Shown: positions 28,383 through 37,241, numbered from the stretch's first letter. The stretch is 64,000 nt of DNA from Gemmiger sp. An87 (GCF_002159185.1 NZ_NFHD01000014.1:24476-88475); one strand, 5' to 3'. A program made the numbers and translations. The notes: a model not told the origin generated them from the letters alone.

Positions 28383-29088
28383 TTTGCAGCTCATCCTCCT
28401 CCATCACAATGGAATACAGCTCCTGCCAATTGTGAATGATATGGGTGGGCTTATTGCCCTCCTCCGGTTCGGGCTGCTGGTGGAAATTGCACCAGCAGGT
28501 GGCAAGCCCGGCGTTCTGGCCTCCCTTGATGTCCGCGCTCAGGCTATCACCCACCACCAGGACCCGGTCCCGATGTTCAATGCCCAGGGTGCGGATGGCC
28601 TGTTCGAAGAAGCGGCGATTCGGCTTTTCCACGCCCATTTTTTCGGAGACGAACACCTCATCCATATAGGGCTCCAGGCCGGAATCCCGCAGGCGGCTTG
28701 CCTGTACCTTGGCCACGCCATTGGAGGCAATGGCCAGAGTCGCCACCTCAGAAAGCTCGCGCACAGCCTCCAAAGCGCCGGGAATCAGATCCGGATGGCT
28801 GCCTAGCCGGTCCAGATAATAAGCGCTCATCTCGGCGGCCGAGCCTTTTCGCTCCAGCTTCTTCAAAAGGCGTGCAAACCGCTCCACCACCAGCTTGTCT
28901 CGCTTGATCTGGCCCTTTTCCAGAGCCGCCCAGAGCTCCTTGTTGATCTCCACATAGAGCATCTCCGTCTCATGATCACTGGGCAGCTCGAAGTGTTCCA
29001 GCGTCTCCTGGATTGCCTTATGCTCCGCTGCCGCAAAATCCAGCAGTGTGCCGTCCATATCCAATAACAAACAATAATAATGTGCCAT
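28348..29088 (-). CDS. HAD-superfamily hydrolase (YjjG-like nucleotidase)
   Basis: 246 residues. Motif I LLLDMDGTLLDF carries Asp10/Asp12, motif II is AIASNG and motif IV VVGDSLSADIKGGQNAGL. The cap layout and the phrase around SRLRDSGLEPYMDEVFVSEKMGVEKPNRRFFE (shown in part) match YjjG/YfnB noncanonical-nucleotide 5 prime-nucleotidases. The precise substrate is inferred from family. Confidence 0.88.
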   Translation of the reverse strand: MAHYYCLLLDMDGTLLDFAAAEHKAIQETLEHFELPSDHETEMLYVEINKELWAALEKGQIKRDKLVVERFARLLKKLERKGSAAEMSAYYLDRLGSHPDLIPGALEAVRELSEVATLAIASNGVAKVQASRLRDSGLEPYMDEVFVSEKMGVEKPNRRFFEQAIRTLGIEHRDRVLVVGDSLSADIKGGQNAGLATCWCNFHQQPEPEEGNKPTHIIHNWQELYSIVMEEDELQNVGLKNRKHQF

Positions 29089-29207
29089 GGGTCGTTTTTC
29101 TCCCTTTATAAAATTCGGCCTGCTGCCCTGCCTGGGGTTTGGCGGGCTGCCGATGTATCGTTCCTTTTATTATCCCTTATTCTAACCGCTTCGTCAAGCA
29201 ATACGCA

Positions 29208-29240
29208 CCAAAAGGGCAGAGCCAAGCTCTGCCCTTTTGG
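29208..29240. terminator. Hairpin terminator
   Basis: Perfect arms CCAAAAGGGCAGAGC/GCTCTGCCCTTTTGG lie just past the Cys-rich gene on the minus strand. The T-run is only four. Confidence 0.65.
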
Positions 29241-29250
29241 AACCATTCTG

Positions 29251-29505
29251 TTACAGCTGAACCACCGGATAGTCCTCTTCGTCTTCGGCAGCCTCTTCCT
29301 CTGCCTCACACGTGCACTCGTTGACCGGCGGTTGTTTCTCCGTTTGACAGGTACAACAGGTCCTTCGGCAGCCGCAAGGGGGATTCTCTTCCGGCGAATT
29401 GCCGCTTCCCCAGTCAAAATCGTAATTGTCCACACTGCCGTTGGTCACGTTTTCGTCACCGGTATTCCAGGCGTCGATGATGCTGATGTCAAAACAACTG
29501 GCCAT
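29251..29505 (-). CDS. Small Cys-rich acidic protein, unknown
   Basis: 84 residues from MASCFDISIIDAW, with GGGGAGG upstream; an in-frame start 21 codons earlier lacks such a site. Residues about 45-67 hold a dense cysteine cluster (PPCGCRRTCCTCQ, then NECTC), seven cysteines in 25 residues. It is followed by an acidic tail rich in Glu and Asp. No signal peptide is seen. It could bind metal or Fe-S, or be a structural peptide. I do not recognise the family. Confidence 0.6.
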   Translation of the reverse strand: MASCFDISIIDAWNTGDENVTNGSVDNYDFDWGSGNSPEENPPCGCRRTCCTCQTEKQPPVNECTCEAEEEAAEDEEDYPVVQL

Positions 29506-29573
29506 GCTATAAAGCACCTCCCCTTTTTTGCCATTGTATGCTGCAAATACGGGGACTGTGCAGAGCACGGAAC

Positions 29574-30536
29574 TCAGTAGTCGAACTCGCCTTTTACGGT
29601 ACGCTGGAACAAACGAGGCAGCGCTTCTTTGGCGCTGCAGCCCTCATACAGCATGCTGTAGATGGTCTTGCAGATGGGCAGGTCTACGCCATACTCCTCC
29701 CCCAGCTTCACCAAGGCCTTTACGGTAGGCGCACCTTCAGCCAGATGATCAAAATGCTCGCCCTTCACAAAGCTTTCGCCAAACTGGCGGTTGTGGCTGT
29801 GGGCGGAAAACAAGGTAGCTTCGTAGTCACCCAGATGGCACAGGCCATAGGCGGACAGCTCGTTGCCGCCCATGGCGCGGATCAGGCGGGCAATCTCCCG
29901 TGCGCCGCGGGCCATAAGAGCACCTTTCAGGCTGGAGTAACCAATGCCATCCAGCATACCGGCTGCGATGCCAATCACGTTTTTGGCCGCAGCGCCCACC
30001 TCGGTGCCAATCAGATCCCGACCCTTGTACAGGCGGATCAGATCGCTGCTCAGATTTTCCACCACATAGTCGGTGGTTTCCGGCTCATCCGAATCCACCA
30101 CCATGCAGTTGGGAATACCGGCGGAGAAGTCCTGCACATGGCCAGGGCCAACCCACACAGCCAGACGAACCGGCTGCGTCACCTCTTCCCGGAACACCTG
30201 AGTCAGACGTTTGCCGCTTTCCACCTCGATGCCCTTCATGCAAAGGATAAAGGTTTTACCGGCTACCGGCAGCGCCTGAATCTTCTTGGCCAGATCCCGC
30301 AGCTGCTGAGCGCTGATGGAGATAATCACTGCCTCAGCAAATTCCAGTGCACCAGCCAGATCTTCGGTAAGCTGCAGCTGCTCCGGCAGTTCAATATAGG
30401 AATTTTTGCGCTCGGCCTTCAGCTGTGCCATTGCCCGGGAGCCGGGGCGGCCCCAGAGCATCACCTCATTGCGTGCGCTGTGATAGCAGGCCAGGAAGGT
30501 GCCCCAGCGGCCGCAGCCCAATACAGTCAGTTTCAT
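29574..30536 (-). CDS. gpsA: NAD(P)-dependent glycerol-3-phosphate dehydrogenase
   Basis: 320 residues from MKLTVLGCGRWGT, with the GxGxxG NAD(P) motif at 7-12; the longer ATG has a poorer ribosome site. The catalytic Lys region GTEVGAAAKNVIGIAAG and the C-terminal substrate-site helices are typical of GpsA, which makes glycerol-3-phosphate for phospholipids. It stands as its own unit, 69 bases upstream of the Cys-rich gene, and could be co-transcribed with it. Confidence 0.93.
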   Translation of the reverse strand: MKLTVLGCGRWGTFLACYHSARNEVMLWGRPGSRAMAQLKAERKNSYIELPEQLQLTEDLAGALEFAEAVIISISAQQLRDLAKKIQALPVAGKTFILCMKGIEVESGKRLTQVFREEVTQPVRLAVWVGPGHVQDFSAGIPNCMVVDSDEPETTDYVVENLSSDLIRLYKGRDLIGTEVGAAAKNVIGIAAGMLDGIGYSSLKGALMARGAREIARLIRAMGGNELSAYGLCHLGDYEATLFSAHSHNRQFGESFVKGEHFDHLAEGAPTVKALVKLGEEYGVDLPICKTIYSMLYEGCSAKEALPRLFQRTVKGEFDY

Positions 30537-30568
30537 AACAGAGCGTCCTTTCGTTTTGTTTTTCATAG

Positions 30569-30603
30569 AAAGGACCCGCCCTGCCGGGCAGAGCGGGTCC
30601 TTT
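30569..30603 (-). terminator. Terminator after the SGNH gene
   Basis: Arms AAAGGACCCGC/GCGGGTCCTTT enclose an inner CCTGCCGGGCAG hairpin. Only a T3 follows on the minus strand. Confidence 0.6.
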
Positions 30604-30646
30604 GATCATATTAACCGGCAACTGTGATGCCGGAATGGAAGTCGGG

Positions 30647-32293
30647 TTACCCCTCGTTAGCTGCCGTAGCTTCGGAAGAGCTTGTAGGCTGTTCAGTGGG
30701 GTCCGGAGTAGGCTCCGCAGTGGGGTCCGGAGTCGGTGCTGCAGTAGGAGCGGGAGTCGGAGCTGCGGTGGGCTTCGGAGTCGGTTCTGCAGTAGGAGCA
30801 GGAGTCGGTGCCGGAGTGGGCGCAGCAGTAGGTGCCGGGGTGGGGGCTGCAGTAGGCGTCGGAGTGGGCGCAGCCTCTACCACCAGCTTGAAGCTTGCGG
30901 AAGAAAGCTTGCCGTTCACATTGATGGAAGCGGTAATGTCATAGGTGCCGGCCGCCCAACTGCTCTGGCCGTAGCTGTAACCGGTCTTGACCTTCTCACC
31001 GTTCACGGTCCACTGCACGTTGTCATCGGTCACATCGCCGCCAACCGCATTGATGTGCAAGGTGTAGCTTTCACCTTCCTTGATGGTAGCAGAGCTGCCT
31101 TCCTGGAAGGAGATGCTCAGCTTAGCGCTGAACATAGCGGTTACATTCACATTCTGCTTGAAGTTCTTGTCGGTTCGGGTGGGGCTGGTATTGCCGTCGC
31201 TCCACTTTACAAACTCGTAACCGTCAGCAGCAACCGCCTTCACGGTAACACTGTCGTTCTTGGTCAGGTCTTCAAATTTCAGAGTGGTCTTACCGGAAAT
31301 ATCCCCGCTGGTGAGAGTGCCGCCAACGTTTTTGTCCACGTTGTACTGGGCGGTAAAGGTCTCATTCGGATCGGGGGTTGCGGTTGCCTGGCTGGAACCG
31401 GAGGTACCGCCATTGCGCACCCGGGTGGGAATGTTATCCGTATCGGGGCGGCGATCTTCAGTATCGGTCCAGGCGTGAGTGCGGGCGTAGTCCAAAATGC
31501 CGTTGAGAGCATCCTTCTTCAGATGAATATCGCCCTGCTGATAGTACCGGTCCTGACCATAGCCGCTCTCGTCCATCAGCAGCTCGGAGATGTTCAAGAA
31601 CTTATAGCCGTTCTTCTGGCACATCTTCACCAGAGCCAGATTGAACTCATTGATAGTCTCCTGGCTCATGTTGGGGTAACTGCTGTGGTCCTGAGGGATG
31701 GGCGGAACCGCGGCCACGATCACGTCGCAGTAGGGATAAGCTGTGACAATCTCGTTCAACGCCGATTCGTAGCTGCTGGCAAAGCTGTCAGCGCTCATGC
31801 TGCCGTCTGCATTGTTGGTTCCCATCATCACGATGATGCGGCGGGGCTTCATTTTTGCCAGCGCCTCGGGAATAGAATAAGCGGTGCTATCGTTCTTGAA
31901 GTAGATGGACTTGTCGGTAGTGAGCTGCTGGATACCCAGGCCCTCCACAGCCATCACCTGATCCAGCGACAAAAGGCCGTTCTGGTAGTAACGGTAGGTG
32001 TTGGAATCGCCCACAAAGATGGTTTCGTCGATGTAGGACTGGCCTGCGTCATCGGTCTCAGCCAAAACGGTATCGCCGTAGGCGGTGGCATCAAAGCCGG
32101 AATCCAACACAGCCTGAGAAGAGCTGGTAGAACCACTGGAAGAGTCCTTCGATTTGTGGGAGGTGTTCACGATGATCACCACCGCCACAATGGTCACAAT
32201 CAGCACCAGTGCGCAAATGGCCAGCACAAGAACTGCCTGCTTCTGCTTGGGGGTTAAGCTGAGATTAGAAGAATTTCTTCTTTTCTTAGCCAT
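30647..32293 (-). CDS. SGNH/GDSL surface hydrolase with InlB-like, Ig-like and Pro-Thr tail regions
   Basis: About 548 residues from MAKKRRNS. One N-terminal membrane anchor (about 25-47) is followed by an SGNH domain: ETIFVGDSNTYRYY (catalytic Ser), MMGTNNADG and the DIHLKKDA Asp-His. Next are a repeat resembling InlB B-repeats (YEFVKWSDGNTSPTRTDKNF), an Ig-like region (QEGSSATIKEGESYTLHI), and about 60 residues of PTPAPTAA-type repeats ending without an LPxTG or other anchor. It is likely a cell-wall or capsule deacylase held by its N-terminus. The tail is encoded by a low-complexity repeat at 30680-30875. Confidence 0.82.
   Translation of the reverse strand: MAKKRRNSSNLSLTPKQKQAVLVLAICALVLIVTIVAVVIIVNTSHKSKDSSSGSTSSSQAVLDSGFDATAYGDTVLAETDDAGQSYIDETIFVGDSNTYRYYQNGLLSLDQVMAVEGLGIQQLTTDKSIYFKNDSTAYSIPEALAKMKPRRIIVMMGTNNADGSMSADSFASSYESALNEIVTAYPYCDVIVAAVPPIPQDHSSYPNMSQETINEFNLALVKMCQKNGYKFLNISELLMDESGYGQDRYYQQGDIHLKKDALNGILDYARTHAWTDTEDRRPDTDNIPTRVRNGGTSGSSQATATPDPNETFTAQYNVDKNVGGTLTSGDISGKTTLKFEDLTKNDSVTVKAVAADGYEFVKWSDGNTSPTRTDKNFKQNVNVTAMFSAKLSISFQEGSSATIKEGESYTLHINAVGGDVTDDNVQWTVNGEKVKTGYSYGQSSWAAGTYDITASINVNGKLSSASFKLVVEAAPTPTPTAAPTPAPTAAPTPAPTPAPTAEPTPKPTAAPTPAPTAAPTPDPTAEPTPDPTEQPTSSSEATAANEG
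30680..30875 (-). repeat. Low-complexity coding repeat (Pro-Thr-Ala tail)
   Basis: About ten imperfect units of roughly 18 bases encode PTPAPTAA-like motifs at the C-terminus of the SGNH protein. Such arrays are prone to length change between strains. Confidence 0.85.
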
Positions 32294-32328
32294 GGGTCTG
32301 CCTCCTTTTTGGTCACAAGGTCTTTTGA

Positions 32329-32976
32329 TCAATCATTTAATATGTAATCGGCCAGCTGCTGGCAATCCTTCGCCATCAGCACCGGCGCAAAGGGAGCAAG
32401 CTCCTGTTCGCTGCCGTAGCCGTACATCACTGCTGCCGCGGAAACGCCACAGTCTGCAGCGCCCTTCATATCGTCGCTTCGGTCACCCACCATCAGTACC
32501 CGGGCGCCCTGCAGCTCCGGCCGGGCAAGCACCAGGCGCATCACTGCGGTTTTGGTATCCACGCTTTTATCCTCGCTGGCACCGCCGATAAAATCGAAAT
32601 ATTGGGCCAGACCCTGTTCTTCCAGGATCGGCGTGACCACCACCGTGGGCTTGGATGTGGCGGTGTACAGCCGGATGCCGGCTCTTCTCAGCTGTTCCAG
32701 CATCGGGCGTACCCCATCGAATACCTGGCAGCGGTGGCAGCCGTCCTCTGCATAGCGGGTGCGGTAGATATCCACCATTTTTTCCACCATGGCCTCATCG
32801 GAGAAATGCTCCCCGAAACTGCGCCGCAGAGGCGGGCCGAGATAGCGGGTCAAATCAACACCGGCCGGGTCGATGCCCATCTGCCGGAAGGTGTATTCCA
32901 TTGTTGCCAGAATTCCCGGACTGGAATGGATCAAAGTTCCATCCACGTCAAACAATACTGCGTCATATCGTGCCAC
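32329..32976 (-). CDS. HAD hydrolase, phosphoglycolate-phosphatase-like
   Basis: About 215 residues. Motif I LFDVDGTLIHS has Asp10/Asp12, motif II YTATSKP and motif IV VLMVGDRSDDMKGA. The cap resembles Gph/PpaX phosphatases. I place the start at a GTG with AAGGA 10 bases upstream. A GTG seven codons earlier is possible. Confidence 0.85.
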   Translation of the reverse strand: MARYDAVLFDVDGTLIHSSPGILATMEYTFRQMGIDPAGVDLTRYLGPPLRRSFGEHFSDEAMVEKMVDIYRTRYAEDGCHRCQVFDGVRPMLEQLRRAGIRLYTATSKPTVVVTPILEEQGLAQYFDFIGGASEDKSVDTKTAVMRLVLARPELQGARVLMVGDRSDDMKGAADCGVSAAAVMYGYGSEQELAPFAPVLMAKDCQQLADYILND

Positions 32977-33125
32977 AACTGCACCATCCTTAAACACAAT
33001 TTTATCTATTATACCACCAAAATGCCGCCGCTACAATCCACCCGCCGCCTTTTTGCCGGTTTTGGGTTCTTCTTTGCCCAAAGTCGCGCATATATTGTGG
33101 CAAAATCTGCAAAAAGGAGCGCTGT

Positions 33126-34577
33126 ATGGGGAATCTTCTCACAGGATATTTTTCCGATTGGCTGCGTTGGTGCAACACCCTGCTGAACCGGTTTGCCTGG
33201 GGCCCGGCTACCCTGACCCTGCTGGCTGTTTCCGGGCTCATGTTCAGTTTCGGAACCGGCTTTTTTCAGCTGCGCCATATCCGGCTGTGGTGGTTCAGCA
33301 CTCTTGGTTCCACGTTCCGCAGCAAGAATGGTCCGCTCTGTAAGCGGAAAAGCAGCATTACCGGGTTTCAATCTGCCTGCACTGCATTGGCTGCCACGCT
33401 GGGTACCGGCAACATTGCCGGTGTAGCCACAGCCATCGCGGCTGGCGGACCCGGTGCGGTATTCTGGATGTGGATTTCTGCTTTTTTCGGTACCATGACC
33501 GGCTACGCGGAAAACCTGCTGGCCGGCCTGTACCGGGGCAGAAATTCCAAGGGGGAGCCAATTGGAGGAGCAATGTTTTATATTGAACAGGGTCTTGGCT
33601 GCCGGTGGCTGGCACTTCTGTTCTCGTTTTTCTGCATTTTAGGGTCTTTGGGAATGGGCGATATGGCCCAGGCAAATTCCATTGCCACCGGCCTGCAGGA
33701 TGCCTTTGGCGTTCCCCCGCTGCTTACCGGTCTGGCCGTGGCAGGGGCAGTGGGCTTTGCCATGCTGGGCGGCATCCAGCGCATGGGGCGAATCACCGAA
33801 CGGTTGGTCCCTTTCATGGCCATTGGGTATACGTCGGCAGCCGTGTGCGTGATTTTGGCAAACTGGCAAAGCGTACCGGAAGTGCTGCACAGCATTCTGC
33901 AGCAGGCCTTCAACCTTCAAGCCGGACTGGGCGGACTGGCCGGCTATGGCATGAAACAGGCTCTGCGCGTGGGTGTTGCCCGCGGAGTGAGCAGCAATGA
34001 GGCTGGGCTGGGCTCATCGGTTATGGCCAATTCTGCCGCCGGGAATCCGCCGGTTATTCAGGGAATGTGGGGCATTTTTGAGGTGGCAGTGGATACACTG
34101 CTCATGTGCACCCTCACCGCATTGGCTATCCTTTGCTCCGGCGTATACGATCCCGTCCGCTACTCCACCGCCCTTGGAACAGAGGCTTTTTCCTCTCTGC
34201 CCAACGGGGCCGCACTCACTGCCGATGCCTTTCGCTCGGTTTTCGGTTCGGGCGGTGGGGCGCTGATCGCAGTCAGCTTGATGCTATTTGCCTTCTCTAC
34301 CCTGCTGGGCTGGAGCTACTACGGCGAGCGAGCGGTGGAATATCTGTTCGGTCCGAAGGCACTCGTGCCCTATAAGCTGCTGTATCTGACCTGTATTGTG
34401 ATCGGTTGTGTAGCCCGTTTGGACCTTGTTTGGCAGATCAGCGACACCTTCAATGGGCTGATGGTGCCCCCGAATCTGCTGGCAGTGCTCTGGCTTTCGC
34501 CGCAGGTGTTCCGGGAAACCCGGCGTTTTTTCCGCACAAAGGCAAATCAGCGCTGTACGGAAACAGCTCCGATGTGA
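33126..34577 (+). CDS. Sodium:alanine symporter family (AGCS) transporter
   Basis: 483 residues with about ten membrane helices. Family hallmarks: FQSACTALAATLGTGNIAGVATAIAAGGPGAVFWMWISAFFGTMTGYAENLLA (in parts), GGAMFYIEQGLG and GVSSNEAGLGSSVMANSAA. AGCS proteins import alanine, glycine or serine with sodium. A good AAAAGGAG site precedes the ATG. DUF1904 follows 36 bases later and may be co-transcribed. Confidence 0.92.
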   Translation: MGNLLTGYFSDWLRWCNTLLNRFAWGPATLTLLAVSGLMFSFGTGFFQLRHIRLWWFSTLGSTFRSKNGPLCKRKSSITGFQSACTALAATLGTGNIAGVATAIAAGGPGAVFWMWISAFFGTMTGYAENLLAGLYRGRNSKGEPIGGAMFYIEQGLGCRWLALLFSFFCILGSLGMGDMAQANSIATGLQDAFGVPPLLTGLAVAGAVGFAMLGGIQRMGRITERLVPFMAIGYTSAAVCVILANWQSVPEVLHSILQQAFNLQAGLGGLAGYGMKQALRVGVARGVSSNEAGLGSSVMANSAAGNPPVIQGMWGIFEVAVDTLLMCTLTALAILCSGVYDPVRYSTALGTEAFSSLPNGAALTADAFRSVFGSGGGALIAVSLMLFAFSTLLGWSYYGERAVEYLFGPKALVPYKLLYLTCIVIGCVARLDLVWQISDTFNGLMVPPNLLAVLWLSPQVFRETRRFFRTKANQRCTETAPM

Positions 34578-34613
34578 TAAAATAAGGGAAAACAAGCAAA
34601 GGAGCAACCTGTT

Positions 34614-34934
34614 ATGCCGCAGATTACCGTTAAAGGTTTTACCGACCAGCAGATGAAGACCGTTACCCCTGTTTTGAGCCAGAAGCTTTCCACCGCCATC
34701 GGCTGCCCGGAAGACTGGCTGATTTTCGAGCTTGTTCCCACCACCTTCTATGCGGGCGGCCAGCAAACTGCCGGATTTCCCATCATTGAAGTATCCTGGT
34801 TTGACCGGGCGGACGAGGTACGGGAAGAGGTTGCAGCAATTCTGCGGGATACCGCTTTTGAATTGGGTTATACATTGGTGCAGGTGATCTTTACCACCTT
34901 GCAGCCGGACCGTTTTTACGAATTCGAGGTCTGA
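34614..34934 (+). CDS. DUF1904 protein (tautomerase-like)
   Basis: 106 residues starting MPQITVKGF; Pro2 after Met and the small beta-alpha-beta fold resemble 4-oxalocrotonate tautomerases, and the sequence fits DUF1904. No reaction is known for this family. AAAGGAG precedes the ATG. Confidence 0.8.
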   Translation: MPQITVKGFTDQQMKTVTPVLSQKLSTAIGCPEDWLIFELVPTTFYAGGQQTAGFPIIEVSWFDRADEVREEVAAILRDTAFELGYTLVQVIFTTLQPDRFYEFEV

Positions 34935-34944
34935 TTCGGACTCC

Positions 34945-34981
34945 AAAAAAGGCGCAGCTTTTTGTAAGCTGCGCCTTTTTT
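34945..34981. terminator. Bidirectional terminator
   Basis: A 16-bp stem AAAAAAGGCGCAGCTT/AAGCTGCGCCTTTTTT lies between DUF1904 and the convergent chromate transporter gene. Confidence 0.92.
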
Positions 34982-34996
34982 CTATATCTTATAGTG

Positions 34997-35572
34997 TTAT
35001 ACTCCCGCAAAGGAAAACACAATCCCTGCCAGGGCGGACAGTGCGATCCAAACCACCGGATGGAGCTTTTGGGTTTGCGGAATCCCCCGCGTAACCAGCA
35101 GCAGAAGAAGCGCCAGGATGACAGCCTTCCATTGAACGCCTGCCAGAATTCCCGCCGGGGCAGCCGCATAAAAGGTAATGGCCGCCACCGAAAGTCCGGA
35201 TGCTGCAATCAGTCCGGTGGAAGCAGGTCGCAGACAGCGAAACACTGCATCCACATAACGGTTGGCGCGGAACGCCTTCAGAAACGAGGCGATGGCCAGG
35301 ATAATCAGGATAGACGGCGTAACAAGCCCCAGAGTTGCCGCCAGTGCACCGGGAACGCCGCTTGTAGTGAAGCCCACGTAGGTGGCTGTATTGATGCCAA
35401 TCGGACCGGGGGTGGATTCCGACACCGCCACCATGTCCATCAGCTGACCTTGCGTAAACCAGCCGGTTTTATCCGCCATCTGGGAAAGAAAGGGCAGCGT
35501 GGCCAGACCACCGCCTACTGCAAACAGACCGGTTTTGAAAAACTCCCAATAGAGCCGCAGCAGCAGAATCAT
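34997..35572 (-). CDS. Chromate transporter, second half-protein (ChrA family)
   Basis: 191 residues, one CHR domain with about six helices: FFKTGLFAVGGGLATLPFLSQMADKTGWFTQGQLMDMVAVSESTPGPIGINTATYVG (in parts). It overlaps the first half-gene by 4 bases. Paired short CHR proteins function together as antiparallel partners. Firmicute pairs transport chromate or an unknown anion such as sulfate-like oxyanions. Confidence 0.92.
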   Translation of the reverse strand: MILLLRLYWEFFKTGLFAVGGGLATLPFLSQMADKTGWFTQGQLMDMVAVSESTPGPIGINTATYVGFTTSGVPGALAATLGLVTPSILIILAIASFLKAFRANRYVDAVFRCLRPASTGLIAASGLSVAAITFYAAAPAGILAGVQWKAVILALLLLLVTRGIPQTQKLHPVVWIALSALAGIVFSFAGV

Positions 35573-36144
35573 ACCTCTCCCTCCTTTTTACTTTTGCGGG
35601 CTGCCGGGGCGAACTGCTCCAGACAAATACCCAGCACAGCGGCCACCACCACAAAAAGTACCGGAGAAAGATCAAAGAACAGCGACCCCACCGTGACCAC
35701 TGCAAAAATTGCCAGCGCCAACTTGCTTTTCACTGAGCCCTTCCACAGCTTGCAGACTGCGTTGAAAATCAGCACACAAACGCAAACACGAATGCCGGCA
35801 AAAGCATTTTTTACTACCGCCAGCTCTGCGAAGGTATTGATGAAGCCGGCCAGGACGGAAATGATCACCAGCGACGGTGCCACGATTCCCAGAGTCGCCA
35901 CGATGCCGCCCAGCACTCTCGCCTGCTTTTGTCCCACGAATGTGGCGGTATTCACCGCAATGATGCCGGGAGTGCATTGCCCCACCGCAAAATAGTCGGT
36001 GAGTTCTTCATCCGTAGCCCATCCTCGTTTTTCCACCACCTCGCGCTGCAGGATCGGCAGCATGGCATAGCCGCCGCCAAAAGTCAGACCGCCCACCTGC
36101 ATAAAGGTAAGAAACAGCTCACCCAGGATCTTCATGTTCCTCAT
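35569..36144 (-). CDS. Chromate transporter, first half-protein (ChrA family)
   Basis: About 191 residues from MRNMKILGE with GGGAGG upstream; a longer ATG exists but is less well placed. The CHR signature FGGGYAMLPILQREVVEKRGWATDEELTDYFAVGQCTPGIIAVNTATFVG (in parts) is seen. It is divergent from the LysR regulator at 36265, which probably controls the pair. Confidence 0.92.
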   Translation of the reverse strand: MRNMKILGELFLTFMQVGGLTFGGGYAMLPILQREVVEKRGWATDEELTDYFAVGQCTPGIIAVNTATFVGQKQARVLGGIVATLGIVAPSLVIISVLAGFINTFAELAVVKNAFAGIRVCVCVLIFNAVCKLWKGSVKSKLALAIFAVVTVGSLFFDLSPVLFVVVAAVLGICLEQFAPAARKSKKEGEV

Positions 36145-36227
36145 CGAAAAGAAGCCTCCCTTATTTGATTTCACGGTACCATGATAGCACATTCAAAGCA
36201 ATATTGAAAACATTTTATTTATGTGTT

Positions 36228-36250
36228 ATTTATATGTTATCCATATAAAT
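36228..36250. promoter_or_regulatory. Inverted repeat in the LysR-chr divergent promoter
   Basis: Perfect 9-bp arms ATTTATATG and CATATAAAT are separated by 5 bases, 15 bases before the LysR ATG. The contained T-N11-A geometry fits a LysR-type recognition site. Confidence 0.6.
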
Positions 36251-36264
36251 AATGAGGTGCTTTT

Positions 36265-37155
36265 ATGGAACTGCGTCAGCTTGCCTATTTTGTTGCCATT
36301 GCCCAGTCTGGAACCATCACTGCAGCCGCACAAAAACTGCACATGTCGCAGCCTCCGCTCAGTTTGCAGCTGCAAAAACTGGAGGAGGAACTGGGCTGTC
36401 CATTATTTGAACGTGACACCCGCCATCTGCGCATGACTCCGTCCGGTGAACTTTTTTACGAACGGGCACAAGGCATTCTGCAGCAATGTGCCGACCTGAA
36501 ACGGGAGATGGCAGACCTTCAGGCCGGAGGCCGGGGACTGCTGCGCATCGGGTCGGTCTCCTCGCTGAGCACCACTCTTTTGCCCCGCTGGGTAGCCCGG
36601 TTCCACAACAGTTACCCGCAAGTACGGCTGGAGCTGACCGAACGGGATTCCTACCAGCTGCTGGAACTGGTCCGCAATCAACGCATCGATCTGGCTTTGG
36701 TGCGCTGCCCTTTCTCCGGCCAGGGATTGGAAATTCATCCCATTTGCAGTGAGCCCATGTGCACCGTGGGACAGGCGCATTTCTTTCAGGGTCTTTGCGG
36801 ACCGATTGCCCCGTCTGCGCTGGCAAACATGCCGCTGCTGCTTTACCGGCGCTGGGAGCCTGTGCTGATGCGCTATTTCGCCGAGGTTGGTTTCGAACCC
36901 ACGGTGCTCTGCTGCAGTGAAGATTCCCGCACTGCCCTGCGGCTGGCACAGGAGGGACTGGGTGTAGCATGTGCACCGCTGTCTGCTGCACGTGATCTCT
37001 GGCCCGGCGCAGAGATGCATCCCCTGCAGGCAAAAGAGCTTTATAGTGAAATCTGCGCTGTAACGCTGCGAGGGCATTATACCGGAGCCGCGGCCAAAAA
37101 CTTCATTGCTTTTACCCAAGAGACCCGACAGGAGTCAAATCTTTACAAATCTTAA
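36265..37155 (+). CDS. LysR-family transcriptional regulator
   Basis: 296 residues. The N-terminal winged helix (MELRQLAYFVAIAQSGTITAAAQKLHMSQPPLSLQLQKLEEELG in parts) is followed by the periplasmic-binding-like effector domain. It is divergent from the two chromate-transporter halves, the usual arrangement of a LysR regulator with its target. Effector unknown. Confidence 0.92.
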   Translation: MELRQLAYFVAIAQSGTITAAAQKLHMSQPPLSLQLQKLEEELGCPLFERDTRHLRMTPSGELFYERAQGILQQCADLKREMADLQAGGRGLLRIGSVSSLSTTLLPRWVARFHNSYPQVRLELTERDSYQLLELVRNQRIDLALVRCPFSGQGLEIHPICSEPMCTVGQAHFFQGLCGPIAPSALANMPLLLYRRWEPVLMRYFAEVGFEPTVLCCSEDSRTALRLAQEGLGVACAPLSAARDLWPGAEMHPLQAKELYSEICAVTLRGHYTGAAAKNFIAFTQETRQESNLYKS

Positions 37156-37179
37156 GATTTCTTTAAAGGCCTGCTAAAG
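37141..37179 (+). promoter_or_regulatory. 11-bp-phased direct repeats before macA
   Basis: TTAAGA (37152), TTAAAG (37163) and CTAAAG (37174) are spaced exactly 11 bp apart, with CTTTAC at 37141 in phase. OmpR-family regulators bind such one-turn tandem sites. The response regulator at 40993 is the natural candidate. Confidence 0.6.
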
Positions 37180-37241
37180 ATTACTGCGATATCCTTTTTG
37201 CTGTAGAAAGCAAAACCCACACAAAAAGGAGTCGAAGCGAT

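Noticed and set aside
30680..30875. CRISPR-like array
   Set aside because: The short units are contiguous and in frame, encoding Pro-Thr repeats, with no spacers.
30602..32257. 551-codon plus-strand frame with a Gly-Val-Ala repeat
   Set aside because: It is the complement of the Pro-Thr repeat of the SGNH gene.
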